A stretch of 64,000 bases of DNA from Enterobacter sp. CC120223-11 (lineage in GTDB: Bacteria; Pseudomonadota; Gammaproteobacteria; Enterobacterales; Enterobacteriaceae). The DNA lies in the NCBI RefSeq assembly GCF_900215375.1, contig NZ_OBEF01000016.1, positions 1-64,000 on the forward strand, written 5' to 3'. The number at the start of each line of letters is the position of its first letter. Within the stretch, counting starts at the first letter, position 1. Below, piece after piece: positions 8,615 to 18,879 of the stretch. The position numbers were made by a program, and so were the translations under genes. Below the pieces are notes generated by a model. That model had not been told where the DNA came from. It searched no databases and saw nothing but the letters and a program-made list of their open reading frames with translations.

Positions 8615-9580
8615 TTACGCAAGATTTTCGAAGTATGCCTCCAACGCCTCCAGCTGATCGCTGGCATCCTCTATGGCGTTGAATGTGCGCCGAAACTGGT
8701 CATTTGGAGCGTGCTCCTGGAGATACCAGGATACGTGTTTACGCGCAATTCGGTACCCTTTTGCCTGACCGTAAAAGTCATGCAATTCCCGAATATGCGA
8801 ACAAAGCAAGCGCTTAACCTCTGCCAGTGGCAGCGGGGCAAGCAGCTCCCCAGTGTCCAGATAATGCTGGATTTCCCGAAAGATCCAAGGTCTTCCCTGA
8901 GCGGCACGTCCTATCATCAGAGCATCAGCTCCCGTATAGTCGAGCACAGCTCTGGCTTTAAGCGGGTCAGTAATGTCACCATTCGCGATAATCGGAATGG
9001 AAACTTTCTGCTTAACTGCCCGAATGCTGTCGTATTCAGCTTCGCCGTTGAACAAACAGGCGCGAGTGCGTCCATGAATGGTCAGGGCCTGAATGCCACA
9101 ATCTTCGGCCAGTTGGGCAATCTCTACACAGTTACGGTGTTCCGGCGACCAACCCGTGCGAATCTTCAACGTAACAGGAACGTCCACTGCGCTGACAACC
9201 GCCGTCAGGATTGACTTCACCTGGTCGGGGTATTGCAGAAGGGCTGAACCCGCAAGCTTGCGATTCACTTTTTTGGCCGGGCAACCCATATTGATATCAA
9301 TAATCTGGGCACCACTTTCCACGTTGATACGCGCGGCGTCTGCCATCTCTTCAGGCACGCTTCCGGCAATTTGCACGGTGCGAATACCTGGCTCATCAAT
9401 GTGCACCATCCGTAAACGGGACTTGTCGCTCTCCCACACCTGCGGGTTGGAGGACATCATCTCGGAAACGGTTAAACCTGCTCCCATCTCGTAGCACAGC
9501 GTCCTGAACGGCCGGTCGGTTATACCTGCCATTGGGGCTGCGATCAGGCGATTTCTGAGCTGGTGGTGTCCGATGCGCAT
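8615..9580 (-). CDS. dusB: tRNA-dihydrouridine synthase B
   Basis: A 321-residue flavoenzyme that reduces uridine to dihydrouridine in the D-loop of tRNA (position 17 in E. coli). The FMN-binding barrel begins at once ([15 protein letters not shown]). The catalytic cysteine is Cys100 in NMGCPAKKV, followed by the KLAGSALLQ stretch. The tRNA-binding helical domain makes up the last 70 residues. It is the first gene of the dusB-fis operon. Translation of dusB is known to affect Fis output in E. coli. Confidence 0.97.
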   Translation of the reverse strand: MRIGHHQLRNRLIAAPMAGITDRPFRTLCYEMGAGLTVSEMMSSNPQVWESDKSRLRMVHIDEPGIRTVQIAGSVPEEMADAARINVESGAQIIDINMGCPAKKVNRKLAGSALLQYPDQVKSILTAVVSAVDVPVTLKIRTGWSPEHRNCVEIAQLAEDCGIQALTIHGRTRACLFNGEAEYDSIRAVKQKVSIPIIANGDITDPLKARAVLDYTGADALMIGRAAQGRPWIFREIQHYLDTGELLAPLPLAEVKRLLCSHIRELHDFYGQAKGYRIARKHVSWYLQEHAPNDQFRRTFNAIEDASDQLEALEAYFENLA

Positions 9581-9614
9581 GAGTTAAGAAATGACCATAC
9601 TGTGACTGCAAGGC

Positions 9615-9655
9615 GGCGTATATTACGCATTTTTTGCATGAGATGAAAGGCCAAA
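9615..9655 (-). promoter_or_regulatory. dusB-fis promoter
   Basis: On the minus strand TTTCAT (9643-9648) and TAATAT (9620-9625) are 17 bp apart, and a GC-rich discriminator (ACGCCGCCTT) follows. This is almost the sequence of the E. coli fis promoter. The discriminator is the known basis of its stringent control by ppGpp and DksA. Confidence 0.82.
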
Positions 9656-9909
9656 CTTTGAGCAATCCTCTGTCGCAGATCAAGGAATCGCCAGTCGGTA
9701 CCGGGCCTGGAATTTTATTATCAATTAAAACATTGTCTTATGCTGAATCGTAGAATTTATATTCAGATGAAATTTTGCGTAACTTCTGGTTTTTTATGGT
9801 CGTAAACGAAGCAGAAAAGCGATAACCTGCTGAATTAATCAGCAGATTATGTTGATTATTGCGGGCTGGATCTCATTTCAGCACAGTGTGAAAAACGCCT
9901 TTTGGGCAC
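9649..9909. other. fis upstream region
   Basis: About 260 AT-rich bases lie between the fis promoter and the cah stop codon. In E. coli this side holds Fis autorepression sites and prmA ends nearby. Here I can only point to one perfect 7-bp inverted repeat at 9827-9845 (CTGCTGA, TCAGCAG). No gene is visible. Confidence 0.5.
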
Positions 9910-10650
9910 TTATTCAACCACAACGCGACCGTGCGTTGGCTGAACCGGGCGGTTGTTATCATGATGCATTGTGTGGGTAAATTTCTCCAGCTGTGACGCT
10001 GACAGGGTCAGCGGGTGCTTCATGACCAGCCAGGTCACGCCCTCTGAGCACGGAGGCGTGGTTAACGAACCGCTAAAGCGCCAGTAAGTTCTGTCTTCCG
10101 GAATCAGTTTGTTGATATCAAGAGATGATTTCAGCTTTGCCTCGTTCTCTGCTTTCGACGGCATCACGCTCCACAGCTTGTCCAGTTCAGGGCTGGCTGC
10201 GCCCACGTCAAACATGACGGCAACAACGGCAATTTCACCCGCTGCGTTTTTATGCACCAGATGCATCTCCATCGCGGCATGCTTGCCATGGATCGTGTTT
10301 TCAGACGGGGCGTGGAAGTGGAACTGTTGCAGCACGAAGTTCTGACCATCGAGGGTGATGCTGTCAGCGGTTTTTGGATCGACCGTAGCCTGGATGGTGT
10401 GCCCGTTGTTCAGCACCACATCAGGGCCTTTACCGTAGTGAAAGTCTAAAGGATGCAGATGGGCGTTGAGGGTGGCGTCGATGTTGATCGGTGACTGGTT
10501 CATGCCCTGCTGGCAGGTTTTGTATTCATCGCTCAGCTGGCTCCAGTGTTCCGGTGATTCACTGCCGTCATAACTCCAGTGAGATGCGAATGCAGCGAGC
10601 GGAAGCAGAGTGAAAGCCAGCAGAGCAGCCTTGCCTGTAAAATGTTTCAT
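9910..10650 (-). CDS. cah: Periplasmic alpha-carbonic anhydrase
   Basis: A 246-residue zinc enzyme that interconverts CO2 and bicarbonate. An N-terminal signal peptide (cut after about residue 22, in AAFASHW) sends it to the periplasm. The zinc ligands are His111 and His113 in QFHFHAPSE and His130 in MEMHLVH. The GMNQSPINI start of the domain and SLTTPPCSEGV near the end are also typical of the alpha class. It lies between prmA and dusB, which are close neighbours in E. coli, so it is an inserted gene at this site. It has its own 134-bp upstream gap and is probably transcribed alone. Confidence 0.93.
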   Translation of the reverse strand: MKHFTGKAALLAFTLLPLAAFASHWSYDGSESPEHWSQLSDEYKTCQQGMNQSPINIDATLNAHLHPLDFHYGKGPDVVLNNGHTIQATVDPKTADSITLDGQNFVLQQFHFHAPSENTIHGKHAAMEMHLVHKNAAGEIAVVAVMFDVGAASPELDKLWSVMPSKAENEAKLKSSLDINKLIPEDRTYWRFSGSLTTPPCSEGVTWLVMKHPLTLSASQLEKFTHTMHHDNNRPVQPTHGRVVVE

Positions 10651-10748
10651 GGTATTCGTCCGGTGAATTAATGGAATGTAATTATTTTATAAGTGAATGA
10701 ATTACATGGTTATTATACCGGAGGCGGGTGAGGGGAAGTAGTCAGAAG

Positions 10749-10780
10749 ATTCTCGCGCGGCCGGACGACCGCGCGAGAGG
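10749..10780 (-). terminator. Hairpin after prmA, likely terminator
   Basis: TCTCGCGCGG and CCGCGCGAGA form a perfect 10-bp stem just after the prmA stop. The T tract on the minus strand is weak (AATCTTCT), so termination may be partial. Confidence 0.6.
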
Positions 10781-10784
10781 TTTA

Positions 10785-11666
10785 TCAGTTTTTGCGTCCG
10801 GTAATCCGGCACCACTCTTCTTTCTCGACGACCGGGTCGAGAGTGAACAGTGATGCGTAGGCTTCGCAGACGCTTTCAGCCTGGCTGGCGAGAATACCGG
10901 AAAGCCCCAGCAGGCCGCCTTCAACGGGCAGCACGCTGATCAATGGGGCCAGTTCACGTAAAGGGCCTGCCAGGATGTTGGCGACCACCACGTCGGCTTT
11001 CATGGCCTCTGGCTGGTCCTGCGGCAAATAGAGTTCCAGACGATCGGACACGCCGTTGCGCTCCGCGTTGTCGCGGCTCGCCTGAATGGCCTGCGGATCG
11101 ATATCGATCCCGATCGCTTTCGCCGCGCCAAGTTTCAGCGCTGCAATGGCGAGGATCCCGGAGCCGCAGCCAAAGTCGATCACGGTTTTACCATCCAGAT
11201 CGAGTCCATCCAGCCATTGCAGGCACAGCGATGTCGTCGGATGGGTGCCGGTCCCGAACGCCAGGCCTGGATCAAGCATCACGTTGACCGCGTTTTCGTC
11301 CGGCACATCGCGCCAGCTCGGGCAAATCCACAGACGTTTGCCGAACTGCATCGGGTGGAAGTTATCCATCCATTCGCGTTCCCAGTCTTTGTCTTCGATC
11401 TGTTCAATCTTATGAATAAAGCCTGCACCCAGCAGCGGGTGATGTTCGAGGATGGCGACCACTTCTTTCATGTCGGTTTCGGCATCGAACAGGCCAATGA
11501 CGTCGGTATCGCCCCACAGACGCGTTTCGCCCGGCAGCGGTTCAAACACGGGCGTGTCATGCGTGTCCTGGAAGGTGATGGAGACGGAGCCCGCTTCCAT
11601 CAGCGCGTCGCTCAGTTCCTCGGCATTCGCGCCGGTGGTGTTCAGTTTCAGTTGGATCCAAGGCAT
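10785..11666 (-). CDS. prmA: Ribosomal protein L11 methyltransferase
   Basis: A 293-residue enzyme that trimethylates ribosomal protein L11 with S-adenosylmethionine. The N-terminal 60 residues are the L11-recognition domain. The SAM motif is [20 protein letters not shown] near residue 165, and the acceptor-side motif is [10 protein letters not shown]. The start at 11666 ([11 protein letters not shown]) gives the exact E. coli length. The frame is open upstream but only into panF. It begins 10 bases after panF, so it is probably in one transcript with yhdT and panF. Confidence 0.97.
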   Translation of the reverse strand: MPWIQLKLNTTGANAEELSDALMEAGSVSITFQDTHDTPVFEPLPGETRLWGDTDVIGLFDAETDMKEVVAILEHHPLLGAGFIHKIEQIEDKDWEREWMDNFHPMQFGKRLWICPSWRDVPDENAVNVMLDPGLAFGTGTHPTTSLCLQWLDGLDLDGKTVIDFGCGSGILAIAALKLGAAKAIGIDIDPQAIQASRDNAERNGVSDRLELYLPQDQPEAMKADVVVANILAGPLRELAPLISVLPVEGGLLGLSGILASQAESVCEAYASLFTLDPVVEKEEWCRITGRKN

Positions 11667-11676
11667 GGCAAACTCT

Positions 11677-13128
11677 TTATTTATCAGTAGAAACGACGGC
11701 GGTTTGTGGCACGGGCTGACCGAAACGGTTCCCCACGACAAACGCCAGCAAACTTAGCAGTAACGAAGGCACGATCGGGTGAAAGCCCAGGTACTGAATT
11801 TTCAGGGTAGCGAGCACGGCATACAACACGCCGCCCACAATCATCGCGCTCAGGGCGCCTGCGGCATTGGCCCGCTCCCAGTAAAGCCCCAGCACCAGTG
11901 GCCACAGGAACACCGCTTCCAGCCCGCCGAAGGCCAGCAGGTTCAGCCAGATGATCATCTCCGGCGGACGCCACGCGGCCAGCAGCAATAACGCGCCAAG
12001 AATGAGGGTTATCAGTGCCGACATTCGCTTCAGGCGTTTTTCGTTATCCACCTGTTCCGGGTGCAGGTTCAGGTACAGATCTTTGATGATCGTAGCGGAA
12101 CTCTGCAATAACTGCGCGTTGATCGTCGACATGATGGCGGCCATCGGTGCGGCGAGGAAGATCCCGGCGGCAAACGGCGGCAGCACTTTGACCATCAGGG
12201 TTGGGATCACTAAATCGGGGACGCTGAGGTCCGGGATCACCGCGCGCCCCAGTGCGCCGGCCAGATGCATGCCGAGCATCAGAATAGCGACCACAATGGT
12301 GCCAATAATAATGCCGCGATGGACGGCCTTACTGTCTTTATAAGAGATGCAGCGTACCGCGGTGTGCGGCAGGCCGATGACGCCAAAGCAGACCAGCACC
12401 CAGAAAGAGGTCATAAAGGTCGGCGACAGAATATCGTCGGCTCCCTGCGGCGAAACGAGTTTCGGGTCGATCTGCTCCAGCGTTTGCACGGCATGGCCGA
12501 GTCCACCTGCGGCATGCACAATACCGACGAGCAGCACAATCGTACCGATCAGCATCACCAGGCCCTGCATGGCGTCGTTCAGCACGCTCGCGCGGAAGCC
12601 ACCAAAAGCAGTGTAGAGCGCAATGCTGATCCCGAAAATCAATAAACCGGTTTCGTAGGGAATGCCTGCGGCGGTTTCCAGCAAGCGCGCGCCGCCGATG
12701 AACTGCACGGTCATGGCGCCGATAAAAGCAACCAGCAGGCTGAGGCTTGCCAGCCATACCAACAGGCGGCTCTGATAGCGGGCAAACAGCATATCGTTCA
12801 GCGTCACCGCATTGTAGCGACGGGCAAGAATAGCGAACTTTTTCCCCAGCACGCCAAGTGACAGCCACACGGCGGGCAGCTGAATCATTGCCAGCAGCAC
12901 CCAGCCCAGCCCGTATTTGTAGGCCGCACCCGGACCGCCGATAAACGAACTGGCGCTGATGTAGGTGGCGGTCAACGTCATGGCCAGTACAAACCCGCCC
13001 ATCGAGCGGCTGCCGAGGAAATACTCGTTGAGGAACGTGCCGGTTGTGCGTTTACGCATTGCGTAGACGGAGAGGCCAAACACCACCAACAGGTAGGCAA
13101 TAAGCGGCAGGATCACCTCAGCTTGCAT
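11677..13128 (-). CDS. panF: Sodium/pantothenate symporter
   Basis: A 483-residue inner-membrane carrier of the sodium:solute symporter family that takes up pantothenate for coenzyme A synthesis. About 13 membrane helices are visible, with the family stretches [18 protein letters not shown] and [20 protein letters not shown] chose the ATG at 13128 because GGAGG stands six bases before it. The ATG at 13134 is directly against that GGAGG and cannot use it. The gene overlaps the end of yhdT by 11 bp, which suggests coupled translation. Confidence 0.96.
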   Translation of the reverse strand: MQAEVILPLIAYLLVVFGLSVYAMRKRTTGTFLNEYFLGSRSMGGFVLAMTLTATYISASSFIGGPGAAYKYGLGWVLLAMIQLPAVWLSLGVLGKKFAILARRYNAVTLNDMLFARYQSRLLVWLASLSLLVAFIGAMTVQFIGGARLLETAAGIPYETGLLIFGISIALYTAFGGFRASVLNDAMQGLVMLIGTIVLLVGIVHAAGGLGHAVQTLEQIDPKLVSPQGADDILSPTFMTSFWVLVCFGVIGLPHTAVRCISYKDSKAVHRGIIIGTIVVAILMLGMHLAGALGRAVIPDLSVPDLVIPTLMVKVLPPFAAGIFLAAPMAAIMSTINAQLLQSSATIIKDLYLNLHPEQVDNEKRLKRMSALITLILGALLLLAAWRPPEMIIWLNLLAFGGLEAVFLWPLVLGLYWERANAAGALSAMIVGGVLYAVLATLKIQYLGFHPIVPSLLLSLLAFVVGNRFGQPVPQTAVVSTDK

Positions 13129-13360
13129 CGTCATCCTCCAGCGGAATATCGCGATAGATAAATTTCACCATCGCCCAGCACAGCAGAATAAAGATCAGCG
13201 GGGAGAGCAAACAGGCCATTTCAAACCAGTGCGGCAGGCCGGTAAAGCCCAGCATCGAATTTGGTATGTAAGCACTTGCCAACCATGCAGCAAGATAGAG
13301 GAGAGTGAGCCACAACGCCCAGCGGGCTTCTTTGTGGGCCTGAACAAAACGCGCGTCCAT
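13118..13360 (-). CDS. yhdT: Small membrane protein YhdT (DUF997)
   Basis: An 80-residue protein with two membrane helices, about residues 15-35 and 45-70, followed by an acidic tail (LEDDDAS). It equals E. coli YhdT in length and place. It always precedes panF and overlaps it here, so it may be an accessory to the symporter, but no function is established. Confidence 0.88.
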   Translation of the reverse strand: MDARFVQAHKEARWALWLTLLYLAAWLASAYIPNSMLGFTGLPHWFEMACLLSPLIFILLCWAMVKFIYRDIPLEDDDAS

Positions 13361-13424
13361 AAGGCTCCCGGGGTCAACAGAAAGCGGGGATTGTACCTTA
13401 AGGGGCAGGATTGGGGAGAGAAAA

Positions 13425-13455
13425 AGAAAAAAGGCCGGAAGATCCGGCCTTTTGT
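13425..13455 (-). terminator. Terminator of accBC
   Basis: AAAGGCCGGA and TCCGGCCTTT form a perfect 10-bp stem. On the minus strand it is followed by TTTTCTTTTTC. It separates accC from yhdT. Confidence 0.88.
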
Positions 13456-13468
13456 GCGATGCGGAGAA

Positions 13469-14818
13469 TTACTTCTCGTACATACCGAGTTTTTTCTCCA
13501 GATAGTGGATGTTGGTCCCACCATGCTGGAAGTTCTCGTCGCTCATAATGCGCATCTGCAGATCAACGTTGGTTTTGATGCCGTCGATGATCAGCTCCTG
13601 CAGGGCGTTCTTCATGCGGGAGATCGCCACGTCACGGGTTTCCCCGTAGCAAATGAGCTTGCCAATCATTGAGTCATAGTACGGCGGCACGGTGTAGCCC
13701 GCGTAGATATGAGATTCCCAACGCACGCCGAAACCGCCTGGCGCGTGGAAACGAGTGATTTTGCCCGGGCTTGGCAGGAAGGTGTTCGGGTCTTCGGCGT
13801 TGATACGGCATTCCACCGCATGGCCGCGAACCTGCACTTCTTCTTGCTTGATAGACAGCGGCTGACCGGCAGCGATACGCAGCTGCTCTTTGATCAGATC
13901 CACGCCGGTGATCATCTCGGTAACCGGATGCTCAACCTGGATACGGGTGTTCATTTCGATGAAATAGAACTCGCCGTTTTCGAACAGGAACTCGAAAGTA
14001 CCTGCCCCGCGGTAGCCGATATCCACACAGGCTTTGGCGCAACGTTCGCCGATGTAGCGACGCAGTTCCGGGGTAATGCCCGGCGCTGGCGCTTCTTCGA
14101 CAACTTTCTGGTGACGGCGCTGCATGGAGCAGTCACGTTCTGCCAGATAGATAGCGTTACCCTGACCGTCAGCCAGTACCTGGATCTCGATGTGGCGAGG
14201 GTTTTCCAGGTATTTCTCCATATAAACCATATCGTTGCTGAAAGCGGCTTTCGCTTCAGCTTTGGTCATGGAGATGGACTGAGCCAGCTCAGCGTCGCTG
14301 CGCACAACGCGCATACCGCGACCGCCGCCGCCGCCAGAGGCTTTGATGATTACCGGGTAGCCGATGCGCTTGGCGTGGGCGCGGTTAGCGTCCATGTCTT
14401 CGCCCAGCGGGCCGTCAGAGCCTGGTACGGTCGGGACGCCTGCTTTCTTCATGGCGGTGATCGCAGACACTTTGTCGCCCATCAGGCGAATGGTGTCGGC
14501 TTTCGGGCCGATGAAGATAAAGCCGGAACGTTCAACCTGCTCAGCAAAGTTGGCGTTTTCGGACAGGAAGCCGTAACCCGGGTGGATGGCCACCGCGCCG
14601 GTGATTTCAGCAGCGCTGATGATAGCCGGGATGTTCAGGTAGCTTTTTACGGACGGAGCCGGGCCGATACAGACCGTCTCATCCGCCAGCAGTACGTGTT
14701 TTAAGTCGCGATCCGCGGTGGAGTGCACGGCGACGGTCTTGATGCCCAGCTCTTTACAGGCACGAAGGATACGCAGTGCAATCTCGCCACGGTTAGCGAT
14801 GACAATTTTATCCAGCAT
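13469..14818 (-). CDS. accC: Biotin carboxylase subunit of acetyl-CoA carboxylase
   Basis: A 449-residue ATP-grasp enzyme that carboxylates biotin on AccB, the first half-reaction of fatty acid synthesis. The N-terminal NRGEIALRI, the glycine-rich ATP lid ([12 protein letters not shown]) near residue 160, and the active-site region [14 protein letters not shown] near 290 are all intact. The start at 14818 ([12 protein letters not shown]) is the E. coli start. The open frame beyond it runs into accB. The start codon lies 10 bases after the accB stop, and a strong terminator follows. In E. coli accBC expression falls when AccB is in excess. Confidence 0.98.
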   Translation of the reverse strand: MLDKIVIANRGEIALRILRACKELGIKTVAVHSTADRDLKHVLLADETVCIGPAPSVKSYLNIPAIISAAEITGAVAIHPGYGFLSENANFAEQVERSGFIFIGPKADTIRLMGDKVSAITAMKKAGVPTVPGSDGPLGEDMDANRAHAKRIGYPVIIKASGGGGGRGMRVVRSDAELAQSISMTKAEAKAAFSNDMVYMEKYLENPRHIEIQVLADGQGNAIYLAERDCSMQRRHQKVVEEAPAPGITPELRRYIGERCAKACVDIGYRGAGTFEFLFENGEFYFIEMNTRIQVEHPVTEMITGVDLIKEQLRIAAGQPLSIKQEEVQVRGHAVECRINAEDPNTFLPSPGKITRFHAPGGFGVRWESHIYAGYTVPPYYDSMIGKLICYGETRDVAISRMKNALQELIIDGIKTNVDLQMRIMSDENFQHGGTNIHYLEKKLGMYEK

Positions 14819-14828
14819 GTTCGCCTCG

Positions 14829-15293
14829 TTACTCGATGACGACCAGCGGCTCGTCAAATTCTACCGGTTGACCACTTTCGATCAGAATAGCCTTCACGGT
14901 GCCCGCTTTGTCGGCTTCGATCTGGTTCATCATTTTCATTGCTTCAACGATGCAAAGGGTGTCGCCCACGTTGACCTTCTGGCCCACTTCGATGAACGCT
15001 TTAGCGTCCGGGCTTGGGGTGCGGTAGAAGGTACCAACCATTGGGGAGCGTACGATGTGACCACTGATTTCCGCTTTGGCCGCTGGTGCTTCAGCCGCTG
15101 CCGGTGCTGCTGCCGCTGGCGCAACCTGTGGCTGCATCATTGGTGCCGCGTAAGCCTGCTGCATAACCGGGAAGCTGCCTGCTGGCGCTGCACGGCTGAT
15201 GCGTACAGACTCTTCGCCTTCAGAAATTTCCAGTTCGGAGATGCCTGATTCTTCAACCAGCTCGATCAGTTTTTTAATCTTACGAATATCCAT
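14829..15293 (-). CDS. accB: Biotin carboxyl carrier protein of acetyl-CoA carboxylase
   Basis: A 154-residue carrier. An N-terminal dimerisation part (1-35) is joined to the C-terminal biotinyl domain by a flexible alanine- and proline-rich linker (about 36-75). Lys120 in the EAMKMM motif takes the biotin. The thumb loop ([10 protein letters not shown]) is present. It is 22 bases after aroQ and 10 before accC. E. coli AccB also acts as a negative regulator of its own operon. Confidence 0.98.
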   Translation of the reverse strand: MDIRKIKKLIELVEESGISELEISEGEESVRISRAAPAGSFPVMQQAYAAPMMQPQVAPAAAAPAAAEAPAAKAEISGHIVRSPMVGTFYRTPSPDAKAFIEVGQKVNVGDTLCIVEAMKMMNQIEADKAGTVKAILIESGQPVEFDEPLVVIE

Positions 15294-15315
15294 GAGTGGG
15301 TTCCGTACTCTTTGT

Positions 15316-15768
15316 TTAGTGTGATTGTGACAGGCGTTTAACCGCCGTCTGTAAAGCGTATGAATAGCCGTCAGCGCCTAATCCGCAGATGACGCCGGCA
15401 GCGATATCAGAGAGATATGAGTGATGGCGGAACGGCTCGCGAGCGTGCACGTTGCTCAGGTGAATCTCGATAAACGGGATGCTGACCGCCAACAGCGCAT
15501 CGCGAATCGCCACGCTGGTGTGCGTGAATGCGGCCGGATTGATCAGGATATAGTCAATGTTGTCTTTAGCCTGATGAATACGGTCGATAATCGCGAACTC
15601 CGCGTTAGATTGCAGATGGTCTAAAGCCACATTCAGAGTGTTGGCCTCTGTGGTCAGACGGTTAACAATCTCCGCCAACGTCAGGGTGCCGTACTTCTCC
15701 GGCTCACGGGTGCCGAGCATGTTAAGGTTCGGTCCGTTTAAAAGCAAAATGCGTAACTTGTCGGCCAT
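15316..15768 (-). CDS. aroQ: 3-dehydroquinate dehydratase, type II
   Basis: A 150-residue enzyme of the shikimate pathway that removes water from 3-dehydroquinate. The N-terminal [20 protein letters not shown] carries the catalytic tyrosine (in EKYGT), and [16 protein letters not shown] carries the catalytic histidine. It forms a dodecamer in relatives. E. coli K-12 uses the unrelated type I enzyme (aroD); this type II gene before accB is usual in Klebsiella, Enterobacter and many other bacteria. It is likely the first gene of an aroQ-accB-accC unit. Confidence 0.95.
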   Translation of the reverse strand: MADKLRILLLNGPNLNMLGTREPEKYGTLTLAEIVNRLTTEANTLNVALDHLQSNAEFAIIDRIHQAKDNIDYILINPAAFTHTSVAIRDALLAVSIPFIEIHLSNVHAREPFRHHSYLSDIAAGVICGLGADGYSYALQTAVKRLSQSH

Positions 15769-16003
15769 TGTGCTGCTATCTCCTGCAATTCTCCGGTAAA
15801 AAACAAAATATACCTTCGATACGCGCTTGTCACCTTTTCAGAGGCCAAAAACCCCTGTCAGGAAAACCAAAGTCGCACATTATAACGATTTCGTAGCATT
15901 TGGCAGCTAAATACTGGTCTTATCAGGGAAGATTATCAACCTCAATTGCGAAAAAGCCTGCTGTGGTGCGGACGTTCTGCGGGAAACTGCACATAATCGT
16001 GAA

Positions 16004-16603
16004 TTAACGCCACCATTGGCGGAACTTCTTATAACGCCATGCTAAAAGCGCCAAAGCCGCAACAGCATACAGGATCGGCTGCGGGGAGAGGATCTTCACC
16101 GACCACAGATAGTGAATCGGGGCGAGGATCGCCACCAGATAGACGAAGTTGTGCAATTTCTGCCAGCGTGGCCCCAGCTTTCGCTGCGCTTTCTGAAAAG
16201 ACGTTGCCGCCAGCGCCAGTAATATCAGCCAGCTCACCAGGCCCAGCGTCAAATAGGGGCGGCTCACTACTTCCTGACCTAACAGGCCCAGATTGTTAAT
16301 GCCGAGCTCCAGCAGTGCATAGCTGGTGAGGTGCAGCGTCGCCCAGGCAAAGCACCATACCCCTAACAGGCGGCGGGTGCGTATCAATAAAGGTTGTTTA
16401 GCGTAGCGCGCCAGCGGGGAAACCAGCAAGGTGGCCAGCAATAATTTCAGAGCCATCCGACCGGTAAAGTGCTGAATATCCTTGGCGGGGTCGGCGCTGA
16501 AATAGCCCTGGGAGCCTGCCCAGAATAGCCAGACCAGCGGCAAAAATGCCGCCAGATGTAAAACAACCTTCAGCCCGGTTATCTGTTTTGCTGTTAATCG
16601 CAC
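16004..16603 (-). CDS. msrQ: Heme-binding membrane subunit MsrQ
   Basis: A 199-residue inner-membrane protein with six helices that carries heme b and passes electrons from the quinone pool to MsrP for repair of oxidised methionine in the periplasm. Candidate heme histidines occur in [18 protein letters not shown] and [10 protein letters not shown]. It starts with GTG directly against the TGA of msrP (zero spacing), so the two genes are translated as a pair. Confidence 0.93.
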   Translation of the reverse strand: MRLTAKQITGLKVVLHLAAFLPLVWLFWAGSQGYFSADPAKDIQHFTGRMALKLLLATLLVSPLARYAKQPLLIRTRRLLGVWCFAWATLHLTSYALLELGINNLGLLGQEVVSRPYLTLGLVSWLILLALAATSFQKAQRKLGPRWQKLHNFVYLVAILAPIHYLWSVKILSPQPILYAVAALALLAWRYKKFRQWWR

Positions 16604-17605
16604 TCAGAAATTCTCCCGTAAATCGAGGCCACGATAGAGCGAGGCAACCTGATCGGCATAGCCGTTAAAGAGCAGCGTTGGCTGGCGCTTAACGTCCAGC
16701 ACGCCGCCGGAGCCAATAAAGCGTTCGGTCGCCTGGGACCAGCGTGGATGATCGACGTGAGGGTTTACGTTGGCAAAGAACCCATACTCATCCGGTGCCG
16801 CCAGGTTCCAGGTGCAGGGCGGGCGTTCGCGGGTGAGCTTGATGCTGACGATGGATTTAATGCCTTTGAAGCCGTATTTCCACGGCACGGTCAGGCGAAT
16901 TGGCGCGCCGTTTTGCGGCGGCAGAGCTTTGCCGTAAACGCCGGTGGTGAGAAGCGTCAGCGGGTGCATTGCTTCATCCAGACGCAGGCCTTCTACATAA
17001 GGATAGGCCAGGCCTCCGCCGATAAAGCGGTCCTTCTGGCCGGGCATCTGTTCTGGGGAGAAAATCGTTTTGAAGGCGACGTATTTCGCGTTGCTGGTGG
17101 GCTCGACCAGCGCCAATAGCTTATGCAGCGGAAAGCCTATCCACGGCACCACCATCGACCACGCCTCCACGCAGCGCATGCGGTAGATTCGCTGTTCGAG
17201 CGGGAAGCGTTTCGTGAGATCGTCATGATCGAGCGTCAGCGGCTTGGCCACTTCGCCATCGATGGTCAGCGTCCAGGGATCGGTTTTCAGGCTCCCGGCG
17301 TTGGCCGCCGGATCGGCTTTATCGAGGCCAAACTCATAATAGTTGTTGTAACGCGTGACCTTATCTTCCGGCGTGAGGGTCAGCGAGTTTTGCCATTCTG
17401 CGGGCTTTGAGAAGTCCAGCGGTTTGCCGGATGGGGCGGGCGGCCTGTCGTTACCTTTAAACCAGCTGAGTAAATCGGCCTGTGCCGCCGGGGCAAGGGT
17501 CAGCGCCGCGGTGCTTATGCCCAACATTTTCAGCACCTGGCGGCGCTGGAGCATAAACACGGATTCTGCCGTGACGTCTGCTTCCGTTAGTTTCTTCGAC
17601 TTCAT
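16604..17605 (-). CDS. msrP: Periplasmic methionine sulfoxide reductase MsrP
   Basis: A 333-residue molybdopterin enzyme that reduces methionine sulfoxide in envelope proteins. The Tat signal has the twin arginine in RRQVLKMLG, followed by a hydrophobic stretch ending APAAQADL. The molybdenum-binding cysteine is in [12 protein letters not shown] prefer the ATG at 17605, which has GGAGG five bases in front. The in-frame ATG at 17620, five codons earlier, has AGGA seven bases upstream and remains possible. Both starts lie in or next to a perfect hairpin. E. coli keeps msrPQ elsewhere, under the HprSR regulators. Here they follow acuI. Confidence 0.93.
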   Translation of the reverse strand: MKSKKLTEADVTAESVFMLQRRQVLKMLGISTAALTLAPAAQADLLSWFKGNDRPPAPSGKPLDFSKPAEWQNSLTLTPEDKVTRYNNYYEFGLDKADPAANAGSLKTDPWTLTIDGEVAKPLTLDHDDLTKRFPLEQRIYRMRCVEAWSMVVPWIGFPLHKLLALVEPTSNAKYVAFKTIFSPEQMPGQKDRFIGGGLAYPYVEGLRLDEAMHPLTLLTTGVYGKALPPQNGAPIRLTVPWKYGFKGIKSIVSIKLTRERPPCTWNLAAPDEYGFFANVNPHVDHPRWSQATERFIGSGGVLDVKRQPTLLFNGYADQVASLYRGLDLRENF

Positions 17606-17610
17606 TCCTG

Positions 17611-17645
17611 CCTCCGTCATGCCTTTTTCCTAAGCATGACGGAGG
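17611..17645 (-). promoter_or_regulatory. Hairpin burying the msrP ribosome binding site
   Basis: CCTCCGTCATGC at 17611-17622 and GCATGACGGAGG at 17634-17645 are perfect 12-bp complements around an 11-base loop. In the minus-strand mRNA the 3' arm contains the GGAGG of msrP and the alternative ATG at 17620. There is no T run after it, so it is not an ordinary acuI terminator. It should hide the start of msrP unless it is opened. Confidence 0.75.
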
Positions 17646-17683
17646 GGGAGGATTAACGCGAATATGTCACGAAAATTTGAAGA

Positions 17684-18658
17684 TTAAGCCACTTTTACCA
17701 GGGTGCGACCCTGGATCTGGTTGTTCATGATTTTCTGAGCAAATTCGGGTGCCTGCTCAAGAGTAATCTCGGTGGCGCTTTGGCTATAGAAGGAGGAAGG
17801 GAGATCCTGTACCAGGCGTTTCCAGGCTTCCGCGCGACGCGCCGCTGGCGTCATCACTGAGTCGACGCCCTGCAAACGAACGTTACGCAGGATAAATGGC
17901 ATCACGGTAGTTGGCAGCGCAAAGCCGCCTGCCAGGCCGCAGGCTGCCACGCAGCCGCCGTAGTTCATCTGCGCCAGCACTTTCGCCAGAACCTTATCGC
18001 CCACGGTATCCACCGCTCCCGCCCACAGCTGTTTTTCCAGCGGGCGCGTTTCTGCAAACTCGTCGCGTCCCAGAATGCGGCTGGCACCGAGGCTGCGCAG
18101 ATAGTCATGCGTACTCTCGCGCCCGGAAACGGCAACGACCTGATAGCCCAGCTTATGCAGCAGCGCGATGGCGGCACTGCCCACGCCGCCGCTGGCGCCG
18201 GTTACAACAATTTCGCCATCCTGTGGGCGAACACCGGCATCTTCCAGCGCCATCACGCACAGCATGGCGGTGAAGCCTGCGGTGCCGACGATCATCGCCT
18301 GGCGTGCGTCCATCCCTTCAGGCTGAGCGACCAGCCAGTCGCCTTTTACACGTGCCTGCTGAGACAGCCCGCCCCAGTGGTTTTCACCCACGCCCCAGCC
18401 GGTCAGCAGCACCTGCTGGCCTGCGTGGAAGCGTGGGTCTTCACTGCTGTGCACAGTGCCCGCGAAATCTATCCCCGGCACCATTGGAAAATTGCGGATA
18501 ATCTTGCCTGTCCCGGTGATGGCGAGGGCGTCTTTATAATTGAGGCTCGACCACTGGATATCGACCGTGACATCCCCCTGCGGCAGCTGGTTTTCCTCGA
18601 TATTCTGTACCGAGGCGAGCGTTTTACCGTCGTGCTGTTCTAAGATTAACGCCTGCAT
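17684..18658 (-). CDS. acuI: Acrylyl-CoA reductase AcuI (quinone oxidoreductase family)
   Basis: A 324-residue NADPH-dependent medium-chain reductase that turns acryloyl-CoA into propionyl-CoA (formerly YhdH). The catalytic-domain region LNYKDALAITGTGKII and the nucleotide-binding motif GASGGVGSAAIALL near residue 155 are present, without zinc ligands, as in the family. It reads away from csrD. msrP begins 78 bases downstream on the same strand with no intrinsic terminator between, so acuI-msrP-msrQ may be one transcript. Confidence 0.95.
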   Translation of the reverse strand: MQALILEQHDGKTLASVQNIEENQLPQGDVTVDIQWSSLNYKDALAITGTGKIIRNFPMVPGIDFAGTVHSSEDPRFHAGQQVLLTGWGVGENHWGGLSQQARVKGDWLVAQPEGMDARQAMIVGTAGFTAMLCVMALEDAGVRPQDGEIVVTGASGGVGSAAIALLHKLGYQVVAVSGRESTHDYLRSLGASRILGRDEFAETRPLEKQLWAGAVDTVGDKVLAKVLAQMNYGGCVAACGLAGGFALPTTVMPFILRNVRLQGVDSVMTPAARRAEAWKRLVQDLPSSFYSQSATEITLEQAPEFAQKIMNNQIQGRTLVKVA

Positions 18659-18879
18659 AATGACTCCTCAGTGGCTCAATGATTGGAAAAAAATGTCCGA
18701 TGACTATACTCGCTAACTGAAACAGGTATTCGATTTACCGCAATAAATTGCCAGATTCACCAACTCTGGTAGTATGCATGCTCCTTTCGGCGTGCTAGTT
18801 AGTGCTTACTAAGTTTGTGGGCCACCGTGGGCGTCCGGTCAACACCGGGCTGGTTTTCATCAACGGAGTTAATACAGGG

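Noticed and set aside
13709-14704. 331-codon open frame opposite accC
   Set aside because: Same reason: it mirrors a fully conserved gene and has no recognisable protein features.
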